Of a stretch of DNA of 64,000 nucleotides, positions 17,657 to 25,335 are shown piece by piece. Every line of letters starts with the position of its first letter. Within the stretch, counting starts at the first letter, position 1. The stretch is taken from the NCBI GenBank assembly GCA_020444515.1, contig JAHLKX010000004.1, positions 372,001 through 436,000 of the forward strand. Reading direction: 5' to 3'. The position numbers were made by a program, and so were the translations under genes. The stretch is from Bacteroidota bacterium. GTDB taxonomy: Bacteria > Bacteroidota > Bacteroidia > Bacteroidales > JAADJA01. The notes beneath the pieces were generated by a model. It saw only the letters and a program-made list of their open reading frames with translations, was not told the origin of the DNA and made no database searches.

Positions 17657-19162
17657 ATGACCAATATCAGGCTTTCTATATACATCATTCTTATGGTCCA
17701 TTTAATGGGTTGCACTGAGCAGCAAAAGAAACTACCGATTGAAGTGTGGGAAACTGCTGCAAACGGCAATAACCTCAAAAAAATAACAGAATTTCCTGCT
17801 GCAGAAGGATCTATTGATATCAACATATTCCCCGATAAGGAATTTCAAACCATTATCGGCTTTGGTGGCTCGTTCACTGAATCTTCTGCCTATCTGCTCA
17901 ATCAATTAAGTAAAAAAAACAGGGATTCCATTTTGAAAGCATATTTTGGTGAAACAGGAAATCGATATACACTCACACGCACCCATATCAATTCCTGCGA
18001 TTTTTCCCTGGGCCACTATGCTTATGTTTCCGGGGAAGTGGATACAAGTCTTTCAACATTCTCCATTAACGAAGATAAAGATGACCTTATTCCCATGATC
18101 AGGGATGCAATGCGCATATCAGCACAACCCTTTAAAATTATTGCTTCACCCTGGACAGCCCCTCCCTGGATGAAGGACAACAATGACTGGCGAGGCGGGA
18201 AATTGCTTCCACAATACTATGACACATGGGCGCTGTATTTTTCAAAGTATTTGGATGCCTATCGAAATGAAGGCATTGATATCTGGGGTGTTACCGTTGA
18301 AAACGAGCCACTTGGTAACAATAATAACTGGGAAAGTATGCACTACACACCCCAGGAAATGGTCGATTTTACAAATAATCACCTGGGCCCCTTATTGGAA
18401 AAAAATCATGCTGACGTTAAAATTCTGGCTTATGATCAAAATCGTGGAGAAGAGCTGGAAGAATGGGCCCGTGTAATTTATAAAGATCAACATTCATCCA
18501 GGTATTTCGATGGTTTTGCAGTGCATTGGTATGCCAGTACTTATGCAATATTTGGAGAATCATTGCGATTCACCCATGACCTGGCCCCTGACAAACTGCT
18601 GATCCAAACTGAAGCGTGCGTTGATTCGGAAGTACCCCGCTGGCGGGATGACCAGTGGTACTGGTCAAAAGAAGCGACCGATTGGGGCTGGGATTGGGCT
18701 CCCGAGGAGGAAAAAGACTTGCATCCCAAATATGTTCCGGTATACCGCTATGCCAGGGACATCATCGGATGCTTAAACAATCAGGTGCAAGGCTGGATTG
18801 ACTGGAACATGGTTTTGGATAAACATGGTGGACCAAACTGGTTCGAAAACTGGTGTGTAGCACCGGTTATCGTCGATCCGCTGGCTGATGAAGTATATTT
18901 TACACCACTGTATTATGTTTTAGGGCATTTTAGCCGGTTCATCCGGCCCGGAGCAGTGCGCATCGGGTTTGACATACAGGATGATAATCTTTTGATGACA
19001 GCAGCGAAAAATCCAGACGGATCCGTTGCTATAATATTACTTAATATGTTAGAGGAACCCAGGAATTTCAACCTTGTTTTGAATAAACAATCCTACAAAA
19101 TGGGCATCCATGCCCGGGCGATTCAAACGCTGGTATTTCCTGCCAATAATTTCAAAAAATGA
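17657..19162 (+). CDS. GH30 lipoprotein, probable beta-1,6-glucanase or glucosidase
   Basis: This 501-residue lipoprotein (lipobox Cys19, HLMGC) has the GH30 start IIGFGGSFTESSAY, the acid/base motif TVENEPLG (Glu217), the nucleophile in LLIQTEACVDSE (Glu319) and a C-terminal beta-sandwich (VAIILLNM). In glucan loci GH30 enzymes remove or cleave beta-1,6-linked glucose, so this is the likely debranching enzyme that clears laminarin side chains before phosphorolysis. Other GH30 activities (glucosylceramidase, xylanase) fit the context less well. It follows the symporter gene by 17 bases and overlaps the next gene by four. Confidence 0.92.
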   Translation: MTNIRLSIYIILMVHLMGCTEQQKKLPIEVWETAANGNNLKKITEFPAAEGSIDINIFPDKEFQTIIGFGGSFTESSAYLLNQLSKKNRDSILKAYFGETGNRYTLTRTHINSCDFSLGHYAYVSGEVDTSLSTFSINEDKDDLIPMIRDAMRISAQPFKIIASPWTAPPWMKDNNDWRGGKLLPQYYDTWALYFSKYLDAYRNEGIDIWGVTVENEPLGNNNNWESMHYTPQEMVDFTNNHLGPLLEKNHADVKILAYDQNRGEELEEWARVIYKDQHSSRYFDGFAVHWYASTYAIFGESLRFTHDLAPDKLLIQTEACVDSEVPRWRDDQWYWSKEATDWGWDWAPEEEKDLHPKYVPVYRYARDIIGCLNNQVQGWIDWNMVLDKHGGPNWFENWCVAPVIVDPLADEVYFTPLYYVLGHFSRFIRPGAVRIGFDIQDDNLLMTAAKNPDGSVAIILLNMLEEPRNFNLVLNKQSYKMGIHARAIQTLVFPANNFKK

Positions 19163-20172
19163 AAAAATTAATATTCCTAACGTCTGTTATATTGATGGCC
19201 TTTATGGACATTTCCTGTTCAAACTCCAATGATTTAAATCAAGTAATGATTTCAGGACGTCAACTCATGGTAAACGATGAGCCCTACCTGATAAAGGGCA
19301 TTTGCTATAAACCTGTGCCCCGGGGAAGTGACAAAGCAGATTTTTCCACAATATCGGGGGATCTGGAATTGATGGTTGAGGCAGGCATCAACACCATCAG
19401 GGTATATTCACCCATCAATGAAAAAGCTGTTCTGGATGAAATTCACCAGGCGGGATTAAAAATTATCATTGGTTTTGGATACAATCAGAGTGGTTATTAT
19501 GATATTTTATCCGGTTCCTTTATCGATTATGTAAATACTTACAAAACACATCCTGCCATTCTTTTGTGGGAGCTTGGCAATGAATACAACTATCATCCAG
19601 AATGGTTTGAAGGTAACATTGAAAATTGGTACAAGGCCATGAATAGCGCTGCGGTCATGATTCATGAAAATGACCCTGCCCATCCGGTGACAACGGCTCA
19701 TGGTGAACTTCCCGATTCATTGGCACTTGCCATGTGTCCTCAAGTGGATATTTGGGGAATGAATGTATACCGCTGGGATAATCCGGGGAGCCTGTTTGAC
19801 GAGTGGAAGGCCGTTAGTGAAAAACCCATGTATCTGTCAGAGGCAGGAGCTGATAGTTATATGACGATATCTGTGGATGGATATGAGCAAGGTAATAATG
19901 AGCAGGTACAGGCTGATGCCAACCGAAATATCCTGAATGCCATTTTAGATCGCACAGATATTTGTTCCGGAGTAACCTTATTTGCTTTTAGTGATGAATG
20001 GTGGAAAGCAGGTAATAATGACACCCAGGAGCCCGGAGGCTGGGCGCCCAAAAGCAGCGGCGTCCCCTATGATGGCACTGCCAATGAAGAATACTGGGGC
20101 ATTGTGGATATTGACAGAAATAAGAAAATGACTTTTGAAGTGGTCAGGGAAATATACCATCAAGTGCACTAG
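19159..20172 (+). CDS. Clan GH-A TIM-barrel lipoprotein, putative glucanase or glucanosyltransferase
   Basis: This 337-residue lipoprotein (Cys20, MDISC) has a start typical of clan GH-A proteins (LIKGICYKPVPRGSD, then MVEAGINTIRVYSP). The putative acid/base is Glu142 in LWELGNEYNYHP and the putative nucleophile Glu228 in YLSEAGADSY. The pattern recalls GH2 catalytic domains, GH5 and fungal GH72 glucanosyltransferases, but I cannot assign it to one family. It overlaps GH30 by four bases and sits between GH30 and a symporter gene, so action on beta-glucan is likely. Only one domain is present, and no binding modules are seen. Confidence 0.72.
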   Translation: MKKLIFLTSVILMAFMDISCSNSNDLNQVMISGRQLMVNDEPYLIKGICYKPVPRGSDKADFSTISGDLELMVEAGINTIRVYSPINEKAVLDEIHQAGLKIIIGFGYNQSGYYDILSGSFIDYVNTYKTHPAILLWELGNEYNYHPEWFEGNIENWYKAMNSAAVMIHENDPAHPVTTAHGELPDSLALAMCPQVDIWGMNVYRWDNPGSLFDEWKAVSEKPMYLSEAGADSYMTISVDGYEQGNNEQVQADANRNILNAILDRTDICSGVTLFAFSDEWWKAGNNDTQEPGGWAPKSSGVPYDGTANEEYWGIVDIDRNKKMTFEVVREIYHQVH

Positions 20173-20186
20173 CATCATCGATTAAT

Positions 20187-21545
20187 ATGGAATCAAAACT
20201 CACCATAAAAGAAAAGATTGGTTATGGTCTTGGTGATACTGCATCTCATTTTGTGTGGGATATGGTGGGTTTTTGGATTCTTATCTTTTACACAGACACC
20301 TTCGGTATCAGCGCAGCAGCAGCTGGTACCATTATGCTGATTGCCAGAATTTGGGATATGTTAAGCGATCCCATTATGGGGATCATTGCAGACCGGACCA
20401 ACACCCGATGGGGCAAATTCCGCCCCTATATATTGTGGATGGCCCTCCCCTATAGCATTTTGGCTATGCTTACCTTCACAACACCCCATTTTGGGCCTAC
20501 CGGTAAAGTTATTTACGCCGGTGTTACATACCTCTTGTTAATGACCGTTTTTACAGCCATCAATTTGCCCTATTCCTCTTTAAGCGCCGTGATAACATCT
20601 AATTCCTATGAAAGGGCCGGGCTCAATTCCTACCGTTTTGTTTTTGCTTTTTTGGGTCAGTTTATTGTAACAGGGACGGCCTTATCACTGGCCCTCTATT
20701 TTGGTAATGGTGATACCGCTAAAGGATATCAATATACCCTGATGCTTTTCGGGCTGATCAGCTTTGTTTTGTTTATGATCACCTTTAAAACAACCAAAGA
20801 AAGGGTACAACCTCCACCGGAACAAAAACAAAATTTAAAGAAAGATCTCGCTAATCTTTTTAACAATCGCCCCTGGGTCATCCTATTTTTTGTGGGTATC
20901 ATCTCTTTTGTCATGTTTGCCATGCAAAACCTGTCCATTGCCTATTATTTCAAATACTACATAGGTCAGGAAGAAAGCGTGCAATTGTTTAATGTCATTG
21001 GAACGGTGGCCCTGATAGCGGGAATTCCGTTATCAAAACCTTTATCAGAGCGATTTGGAAAAAGGAATGTATACATAGCCAGTTCCCTTTTGTCGGGGAT
21101 TTTCTTTATTTCACTCTATATTCCGGGATCGAAGAGCACGTTGATGATTTATTCTTTGAATATCCTCGCCAAGTTCACCTATGCCCCTGCTGTGCCCTTA
21201 CTCTGGACCATGCTGGCAGATACAGCAGATTATTCAGAATGGAAAAACGGAAGAAGAGCCACTGGCCTGGTTTTCTCTGCAGCCACCTTTGCTCAAAAAG
21301 CTGGCTGGGGTGTTGGAGGTGCGCTGGCAGGATGGCTGCTGGCTCTTTTCGAATTTATCCCGAATGTTGAACAGTCCGATACAGCCTTATCTGGAATTAA
21401 ACTCATGATCTCAGTTTTTCCGGGATTACTGTATATGTCCTGTGCCATTTTGCTGTATTTCTATACCATTGATCATACAACCTGCATGACCATGCAAAAA
21501 GCACTGGACGAAAGAAGAAGCCCCAAACCTAAAAGTGAAGAATAA
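20187..21545 (+). CDS. Second GPH-family sugar:cation symporter (MFS)
   Basis: This 452-residue inner membrane protein has the GPH signature RIWDMLSDPIMGIIADRT followed by TRWGKFRPYILW, and an LADTADYSEWKNGRRATG motif near residue 345. These are hallmarks of MelB-type cation-coupled sugar symporters with about 12 helices. It is shorter than the symporter at 16077 and lacks that protein's long internal loop. It closes the glucan locus, and a gene-poor stretch of 450 bases follows. Substrate is inferred to be a glucan breakdown product such as glucose, gentiobiose or laminaribiose. Confidence 0.92.
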   Translation: MESKLTIKEKIGYGLGDTASHFVWDMVGFWILIFYTDTFGISAAAAGTIMLIARIWDMLSDPIMGIIADRTNTRWGKFRPYILWMALPYSILAMLTFTTPHFGPTGKVIYAGVTYLLLMTVFTAINLPYSSLSAVITSNSYERAGLNSYRFVFAFLGQFIVTGTALSLALYFGNGDTAKGYQYTLMLFGLISFVLFMITFKTTKERVQPPPEQKQNLKKDLANLFNNRPWVILFFVGIISFVMFAMQNLSIAYYFKYYIGQEESVQLFNVIGTVALIAGIPLSKPLSERFGKRNVYIASSLLSGIFFISLYIPGSKSTLMIYSLNILAKFTYAPAVPLLWTMLADTADYSEWKNGRRATGLVFSAATFAQKAGWGVGGALAGWLLALFEFIPNVEQSDTALSGIKLMISVFPGLLYMSCAILLYFYTIDHTTCMTMQKALDERRSPKPKSEE

Positions 21546-21995
21546 TGAAAAGTAGATCATTCTTCTACAAATTCAAATAATGAACACCGCTACTATTAAA
21601 CATGAAACAACTATGCACAACAGTCTTTGCATTTGTGCTGGTTAATTTAATTGTCGATACGTGGTTTTTATACAATGATTTTCATGAAACATAAAAAGTT
21701 GCATTCATAAAATAGCCAAACATGCTGTGCATATTACCAAATCGGATACCCCTGGCATAATAAACCACATTTTGTTTCAATTCATCGGGAAGCTTGCGGA
21801 TCCGAGAATTTAACTGATTATATCTTCTATTTTGAAATTACCAGTTTGAACTTCTATTCATCCATTTGGAGAAAATTAACATCCGTTATTAAGACAATAT
21901 GATCCGTTAATTTGAAAGAGTCTTGACCAAATTTCTGAACTTCACTCACTCATCTTTGTTATTGATATGAATGATTTATAATTTAAACCGCAATC
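21546..21995. other. Gene-poor 450-base spacer after the glucan locus, with possible coding remnants
   Basis: No convincing gene is present. A 30-codon plus-strand ORF at 21602-21694 starts like a signal peptide (MKQLCTTVFAFVLVNLIV) and then stops, and might be the remnant of an exported protein. On the minus strand about 21700-21830 reads through RKLPDELKQNVVYYARG without a start codon; this recalls DUF2281-type antitoxin fragments only faintly. No clear terminator was seen for the upstream operon. Confidence 0.4.
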
Positions 21996-22709
21996 ATGAA
22001 GACAATAGTCCATAAAGCTGAATCACGTGGTCATGCCAATCATGGCTGGCTCGACACATACCATACTTTCAGCTTTGCCAGTTATTACGATCCCGACCGA
22101 ATGAATTTCGGCGTCATACGCGTACTGAATGACGACACAGTGGCTCCGGGAATGGGTTTTGGCAAACATCCTCATGATAACATGGAGATCATCTCTATTC
22201 CGCTATCAGGTGACCTGGAACATGAGGATAGTATGGGTAATAAAGGGGTGATTCGCGAAGGTGATATTCAGGTGATGAGTGCCGGCACCGGTATATTCCA
22301 CAGTGAAAAGAATAAAAATCGCGACAAAGAGGTTAAATTCTTGCAAATCTGGGTGATCCCAAATAAACAAAATGTTAAGCCCAGGTATGATCAGATCTCC
22401 TTGAAAGATATTGAAAAAGAAAATGAATTTTACCTGATACTTTCACCCAATCCGGGTGAACAGGGCGTTTGGATTCATCAGGATGCCTGGTTTTCACTGG
22501 GAAAATTCACCAAAGCATGGAATGGAAATTACCAACTTAAAAATAATGCAAATGGTGTTTATTTTTTCATTTTGGAAGGAAATGTAAAAATTGCCGGAAT
22601 TGATTTAAGTAAAAGAGACGGAATGGGTATATGGAAAACCGGATCGCTTGATATTATAGCCAATGCTGGCAGTCATATACTGCTCATGGAAATCCCGATG
22701 AACAGGTAA
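21996..22709 (+). CDS. Pirin family protein (YhhW-type bicupin)
   Basis: This 237-residue cytoplasmic cupin-fold protein starts with the family signature ESRGHANHGWLDTYHTFSF. It has the metal-binding histidines His58 and His60 (GKHPHDNMEI) and the following HSE motif (GTGIFHSEKN). Pirins of this group bind iron or nickel, and several have quercetin 2,3-dioxygenase activity in vitro; the physiological role is generally unclear. Length matches the single-domain YhhW type. It is 18 bases upstream of a small acetyltransferase gene and not obviously part of the glucan locus. Confidence 0.92.
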   Translation: MKTIVHKAESRGHANHGWLDTYHTFSFASYYDPDRMNFGVIRVLNDDTVAPGMGFGKHPHDNMEIISIPLSGDLEHEDSMGNKGVIREGDIQVMSAGTGIFHSEKNKNRDKEVKFLQIWVIPNKQNVKPRYDQISLKDIEKENEFYLILSPNPGEQGVWIHQDAWFSLGKFTKAWNGNYQLKNNANGVYFFILEGNVKIAGIDLSKRDGMGIWKTGSLDIIANAGSHILLMEIPMNR

Positions 22710-22727
22710 AATTTCAAAAAAAATACG

Positions 22728-23000
22728 ATGGAAATAGTTCACAACAAGCAGGAAAACCGTTTTGAAATTCAAATCGAAAGCAGAATTGCCAAAATAGAAT
22801 ATGCAATTAAAAACGACAAAATATACCTGGTATCCACCCAGGTTCCCGAAGCATTTAAAGGACAGGGAGTCGGTTCAAAACTGGTTCGTGAAACATTGAG
22901 TATGATCGAAAAAATGGAGATGAAAATCGTTCCGGTATGCTCATTTATTCAGGCATGGTTCAAAAGGCATCCGGAGAAAGCTTATCTTTTGGCTGACTAG
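22728..23000 (+). CDS. Small GNAT-like N-acetyltransferase (YidJ/YjdJ type)
   Basis: This 90-residue protein has the compact GNAT fold of the short Gcn5-related family: two N-terminal beta-strands, then VPEAFKGQGVGSKLVRETL, which is the acetyl-CoA pyrophosphate-binding Q/RxxGxG/A motif, and a C-terminal VPVCSFIQAWFKRHPE block typical of this family. The natural acceptor is unknown. Its last 41 bases overlap the 3' end of trmO on the opposite strand. It lies 18 bases after the pirin gene, so co-transcription is likely. Confidence 0.88.
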   Translation: MEIVHNKQENRFEIQIESRIAKIEYAIKNDKIYLVSTQVPEAFKGQGVGSKLVRETLSMIEKMEMKIVPVCSFIQAWFKRHPEKAYLLAD

Positions 23001-23433
23001 CTGGTTCAATCCAACCCAAATTAGCATCATCCTTCATATCAAAATCACGAATATACGGTTTGATATCGAGTAAAGGTGTTCCATCCAGTATATCCAGTCC
23101 GGCAGTGTAAATCCGGTTTCCTTCTATTTTTTTAATCTTTGCAATGGTTAGCCCGATGGGATTGTACCGGTTCGGTGAGCGGGTAGCAAACAGTCCGACC
23201 TCCTTCCCGCCTCCCCTCGGTGGATGAACACGCAGGTGAGGCTTTTTGTGGGATTTGTGGATGTAAAAAATCAGGTAACAATATGTTAGCTTATCTAGTA
23301 AATACAGGCCATCGAGGTATTTTTTATCCACCTCCACATAAAATTCCCCTTCTGCATCTTCATAGTTGGTAAAAGGCGCATCCTCTTTATAAGGCGAGTG
23401 AATTCTTCCGATGGGTGAAAAATTAATTTCCAT
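22960..23433 (-). CDS. trmO: TrmO-like tRNA m6t6A37 methyltransferase (TsaA/YaeB family)
   Basis: This 157-residue protein of the TsaA-like family methylates N6-threonylcarbamoyladenosine at position 37 of certain tRNAs using S-adenosylmethionine. The conserved start IGRIHSPYKEDAPF, the VHPPRGGGKEVGLFATRSP core and NRYNPIGLTIAKI are all present, as is LLDIKPYIRDFD near the end. It is shorter than E. coli TrmO (about 235 residues), which has an additional C-terminal domain, so specificity may differ. The 3' end runs 41 bases into the convergent acetyltransferase gene. The start codon is an ATG about 65 bases downstream of the hypB stop. Confidence 0.88.
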   Translation of the reverse strand: MEINFSPIGRIHSPYKEDAPFTNYEDAEGEFYVEVDKKYLDGLYLLDKLTYCYLIFYIHKSHKKPHLRVHPPRGGGKEVGLFATRSPNRYNPIGLTIAKIKKIEGNRIYTAGLDILDGTPLLDIKPYIRDFDMKDDANLGWIEPASQPKDKLSPDAF

Positions 23434-23497
23434 GAATGAAAGATTGAGGATGTGTATTTCGTGAAATAAAAAACCTATCGATCATCGATTACATTCA

Positions 23498-24451
23498 CTA
23501 ATCACTAATTTTCTTCTTTAGCCATGCATACCACTTATCCATCCCTTCACCCGATTTCACCGATACCTCAAAGAACTCCAGGTGATGATTTACCTGCAAG
23601 GCATATTCTTTAGCCTTTTCAAGATCAAAATCAAGATAAGGTAAAAGATCGGTTTTATTGATGATGCATATATTCGAGGTCTGGAACATGGTCGGATATT
23701 TCAACGGTTTATCCTCGCCTTCAGTCGTACTCATGATCACTACGCGGGCCTCTTCACCCAGATCAAAAAGTGAAGGACATACCAGGTTCCCGACATTTTC
23801 GATCATCAGAACAGAATGGTCTTCAACATTGAGGCTTTTCATCGCTTTGTTGATCATATCCGAATCGAGATGACAACCATTTCCAGTATTGATCTGAACA
23901 ACAGGTGCACCGGCAGCATCGATTCGATTAGCGTCGTTCATGGTTTGCTGATCGCCTTCGATCACATAAAATTTTATTTCCTTCCCAAGCTCTTTTATTG
24001 TGCGTTCCAGTAGACTTGTTTTTCCCGAACCGGGAGAGCTCACAAGGTTTAGGGCCAATATATGTTTTGCTTCAAAAAATCCACGGTTTCGTTCTGCCAG
24101 TAAATTATTTTTAGCTAAGATATCCTGCTCCACCACTATTTCACGTCCTTGGGAGTGGTCATGCGAATGATTATGATCTGCATGGTGATGATCATGCGGA
24201 TGGTTCCCTTGATGGTGATGATGGTCATCATCGTGGGTGTGTGTGTGATCGCCATGTTCATGATCATGTTGTGTATGATCGTGATCGTGGGTATGGTTAT
24301 GAATATGAGGGTGACTGTGGGACTCCCCATTGTGAGTATGTTCGTGTTCATGCTTATGAACATGATTATGAACATGCTCTTTGTCTAATTCTTCACCGGG
24401 TTTTCTGAAAGTAACGCCATCACCGTGGCCGCATCCGCAAGTATCGCACAT
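23498..24451 (-). CDS. hypB: HypB, hydrogenase nickel incorporation GTPase with histidine-rich nickel store
   Basis: HypB delivers nickel to the [NiFe]-hydrogenase large subunit with HypA, using GTP. The 317-residue protein starts with the high-affinity CxxCxC motif (MCDTCGCGHG), followed by an extreme histidine-rich region (about residues 26-100) with some 35 histidines in alternation with Asp, Asn and Thr. The GTPase domain has the P-loop SSPGSGKTSLLE, VIEGDQQT, the conserved NTGNGCHLD, ENVGNLVCPS and NKTDLL. The His tract marks it as a storage-type HypB that buffers nickel. It is the last gene of the hyp operon, 48 bases after hypA. Confidence 0.97.
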   Translation of the reverse strand: MCDTCGCGHGDGVTFRKPGEELDKEHVHNHVHKHEHEHTHNGESHSHPHIHNHTHDHDHTQHDHEHGDHTHTHDDDHHHHQGNHPHDHHHADHNHSHDHSQGREIVVEQDILAKNNLLAERNRGFFEAKHILALNLVSSPGSGKTSLLERTIKELGKEIKFYVIEGDQQTMNDANRIDAAGAPVVQINTGNGCHLDSDMINKAMKSLNVEDHSVLMIENVGNLVCPSLFDLGEEARVVIMSTTEGEDKPLKYPTMFQTSNICIINKTDLLPYLDFDLEKAKEYALQVNHHLEFFEVSVKSGEGMDKWYAWLKKKISD

Positions 24452-24499
24452 AATATCAGTTTTTAAAATATGTATATTTGGTTTACAAAGATATTTTTT

Positions 24500-24841
24500 T
24501 CATTCGACTTTAAGAGATTTGACCCGCAATTCTCTACCCTGGTAGATATCCGAAAAAGGGTTGCTACATTTTGGACAGGGGGTGAATAAATCCCCGGTTT
24601 CGAATTCATGTCCGCAGGAGGAACAACGCGCCAGTGCCGGTATTTCGTTTACCACCCATTCAGCTTTTTCAAGCATGGTTCCTACCTTCGCCGATTCAAT
24701 GGCAAACTCCAGGGCTTCCATCACCACACCGGCTTGTTTGCCGATGTCCAGTTCAATTTCATTGATCACAGAAGCGTTCTCCTTTTTGGCATTTTCTTCC
24801 GCAATTTCAATGATGCTCATGACTATTGATAATTCATGCAT
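24500..24841 (-). CDS. hypA: HypA, hydrogenase nickel metallochaperone
   Basis: HypA is a zinc-containing nickel chaperone that works with HypB. I place the start at the ATG giving MHELSIV, because His2 is the essential nickel ligand; an upstream in-frame ATG five codons earlier would add MEFNP. The 113-residue protein has the zinc site CSSC (73-76) and CPKC (89-92). The 5' flank, where a ribosome binding site should be, consists of the inverted-repeat and heptamer sequence of the adjacent S23-like cassette. Expression may thus depend on that element. Confidence 0.95.
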   Translation of the reverse strand: MHELSIVMSIIEIAEENAKKENASVINEIELDIGKQAGVVMEALEFAIESAKVGTMLEKAEWVVNEIPALARCSSCGHEFETGDLFTPCPKCSNPFSDIYQGRELRVKSLKVE

Positions 24842-24861
24842 AGGATTAAATTCCAATATTT

Positions 24862-25333
24862 AAAATTCCAAAATCCAATTGCTACTAATAACTTACTTGA
24901 TGTTTTTTTTATTGATAATTGAACTGAATATTTTTTTTAATTCATTTGCTTCCTTAATTAGTTCATCAAATTCGTCATGCAGAGATTCGTCGCTCGTAGC
25001 TTTCAATAAACGAAGCCAAAATGCACTTTCTTTTGCTTCTTTTCGGCAAACTTTAAATCTGTAAAGGGCATCTTTTTCACCTAAGTTCTCATTTGCTTCA
25101 ATATAATTTGCACCGACAGAACCAGAAGATTTAATAACTTGTTTAGAATACTCAATACTGGATAACATTTTGGGGAGTTTATTTACCAGTTTTGCTACAC
25201 TTAAGGCAAATAAAAAAGTTCTTTCTCCCAAATCGTAAGGCTTATCGGTATTCATTTCTATAAAAGCTTTATTATATTATTTCGTTTTTTCAATCTTAAC
25301 TATTGGATTTTGGATTTTCGGTTTTGGATTTTC
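24862..25333. mobile_element. Inverted-repeat-flanked cassette carrying an S23-like four-helix-bundle gene
   Basis: The left end has AAAATTCCAAAATCCAATTG (24862-24881). The right end (from 25300) has its reverse complement with one indel: core ATTGGATTTTGGA at 25302-25314 against TCCAAAATCCAAT at 24867-24879, a perfect 13-bp inverted repeat. The right end continues as degenerate heptamers GGATTTT, GGATTTT, CGGTTTT, GGATTTT. The repeats bracket a single S23-like gene and split hypE from hypA. In RNA the ends can pair as a basal stem, like rRNA intervening sequences that carry S23 genes. Mobility is inferred. Confidence 0.55.
24893..25255 (-). CDS. Four-helix bundle protein (23S rRNA intervening-sequence / S23 family)
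   Basis: This 120-residue, mostly helical protein carries family hallmarks: LGERTFLFALSVAKLVNKLP, then SSGSVGANYIEANE, then DALYRFKVCRKEAKESAFWL, where the ExxxW-type stretch precedes the last helix. S23 proteins were first seen encoded in intervening sequences of 23S rRNA and are structurally related to the Avd protein of diversity-generating retroelements; they form pentameric basic bundles that may bind nucleic acid. Here the gene is not in rRNA but inside the hyp operon between hypE and hypA, in an inverted-repeat-flanked cassette. I infer it is a passenger and not a hydrogenase factor. Confidence 0.9.
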   Translation of the reverse strand: MNTDKPYDLGERTFLFALSVAKLVNKLPKMLSSIEYSKQVIKSSGSVGANYIEANENLGEKDALYRFKVCRKEAKESAFWLRLLKATSDESLHDEFDELIKEANELKKIFSSIINKKNIK

Positions 25334-25335
25334 AT

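Noticed and set aside
21700-21830. DUF2281-type antitoxin gene on the minus strand
   Set aside because: Only about 20 residues look similar, there is no start codon in frame and a stop codon lies upstream; kept only as a possible remnant.
24149-24388. 79-codon plus-strand ORF opposite hypB
   Set aside because: The Met/Val/Ile-rich translation is just the complement of the HypB histidine tract.
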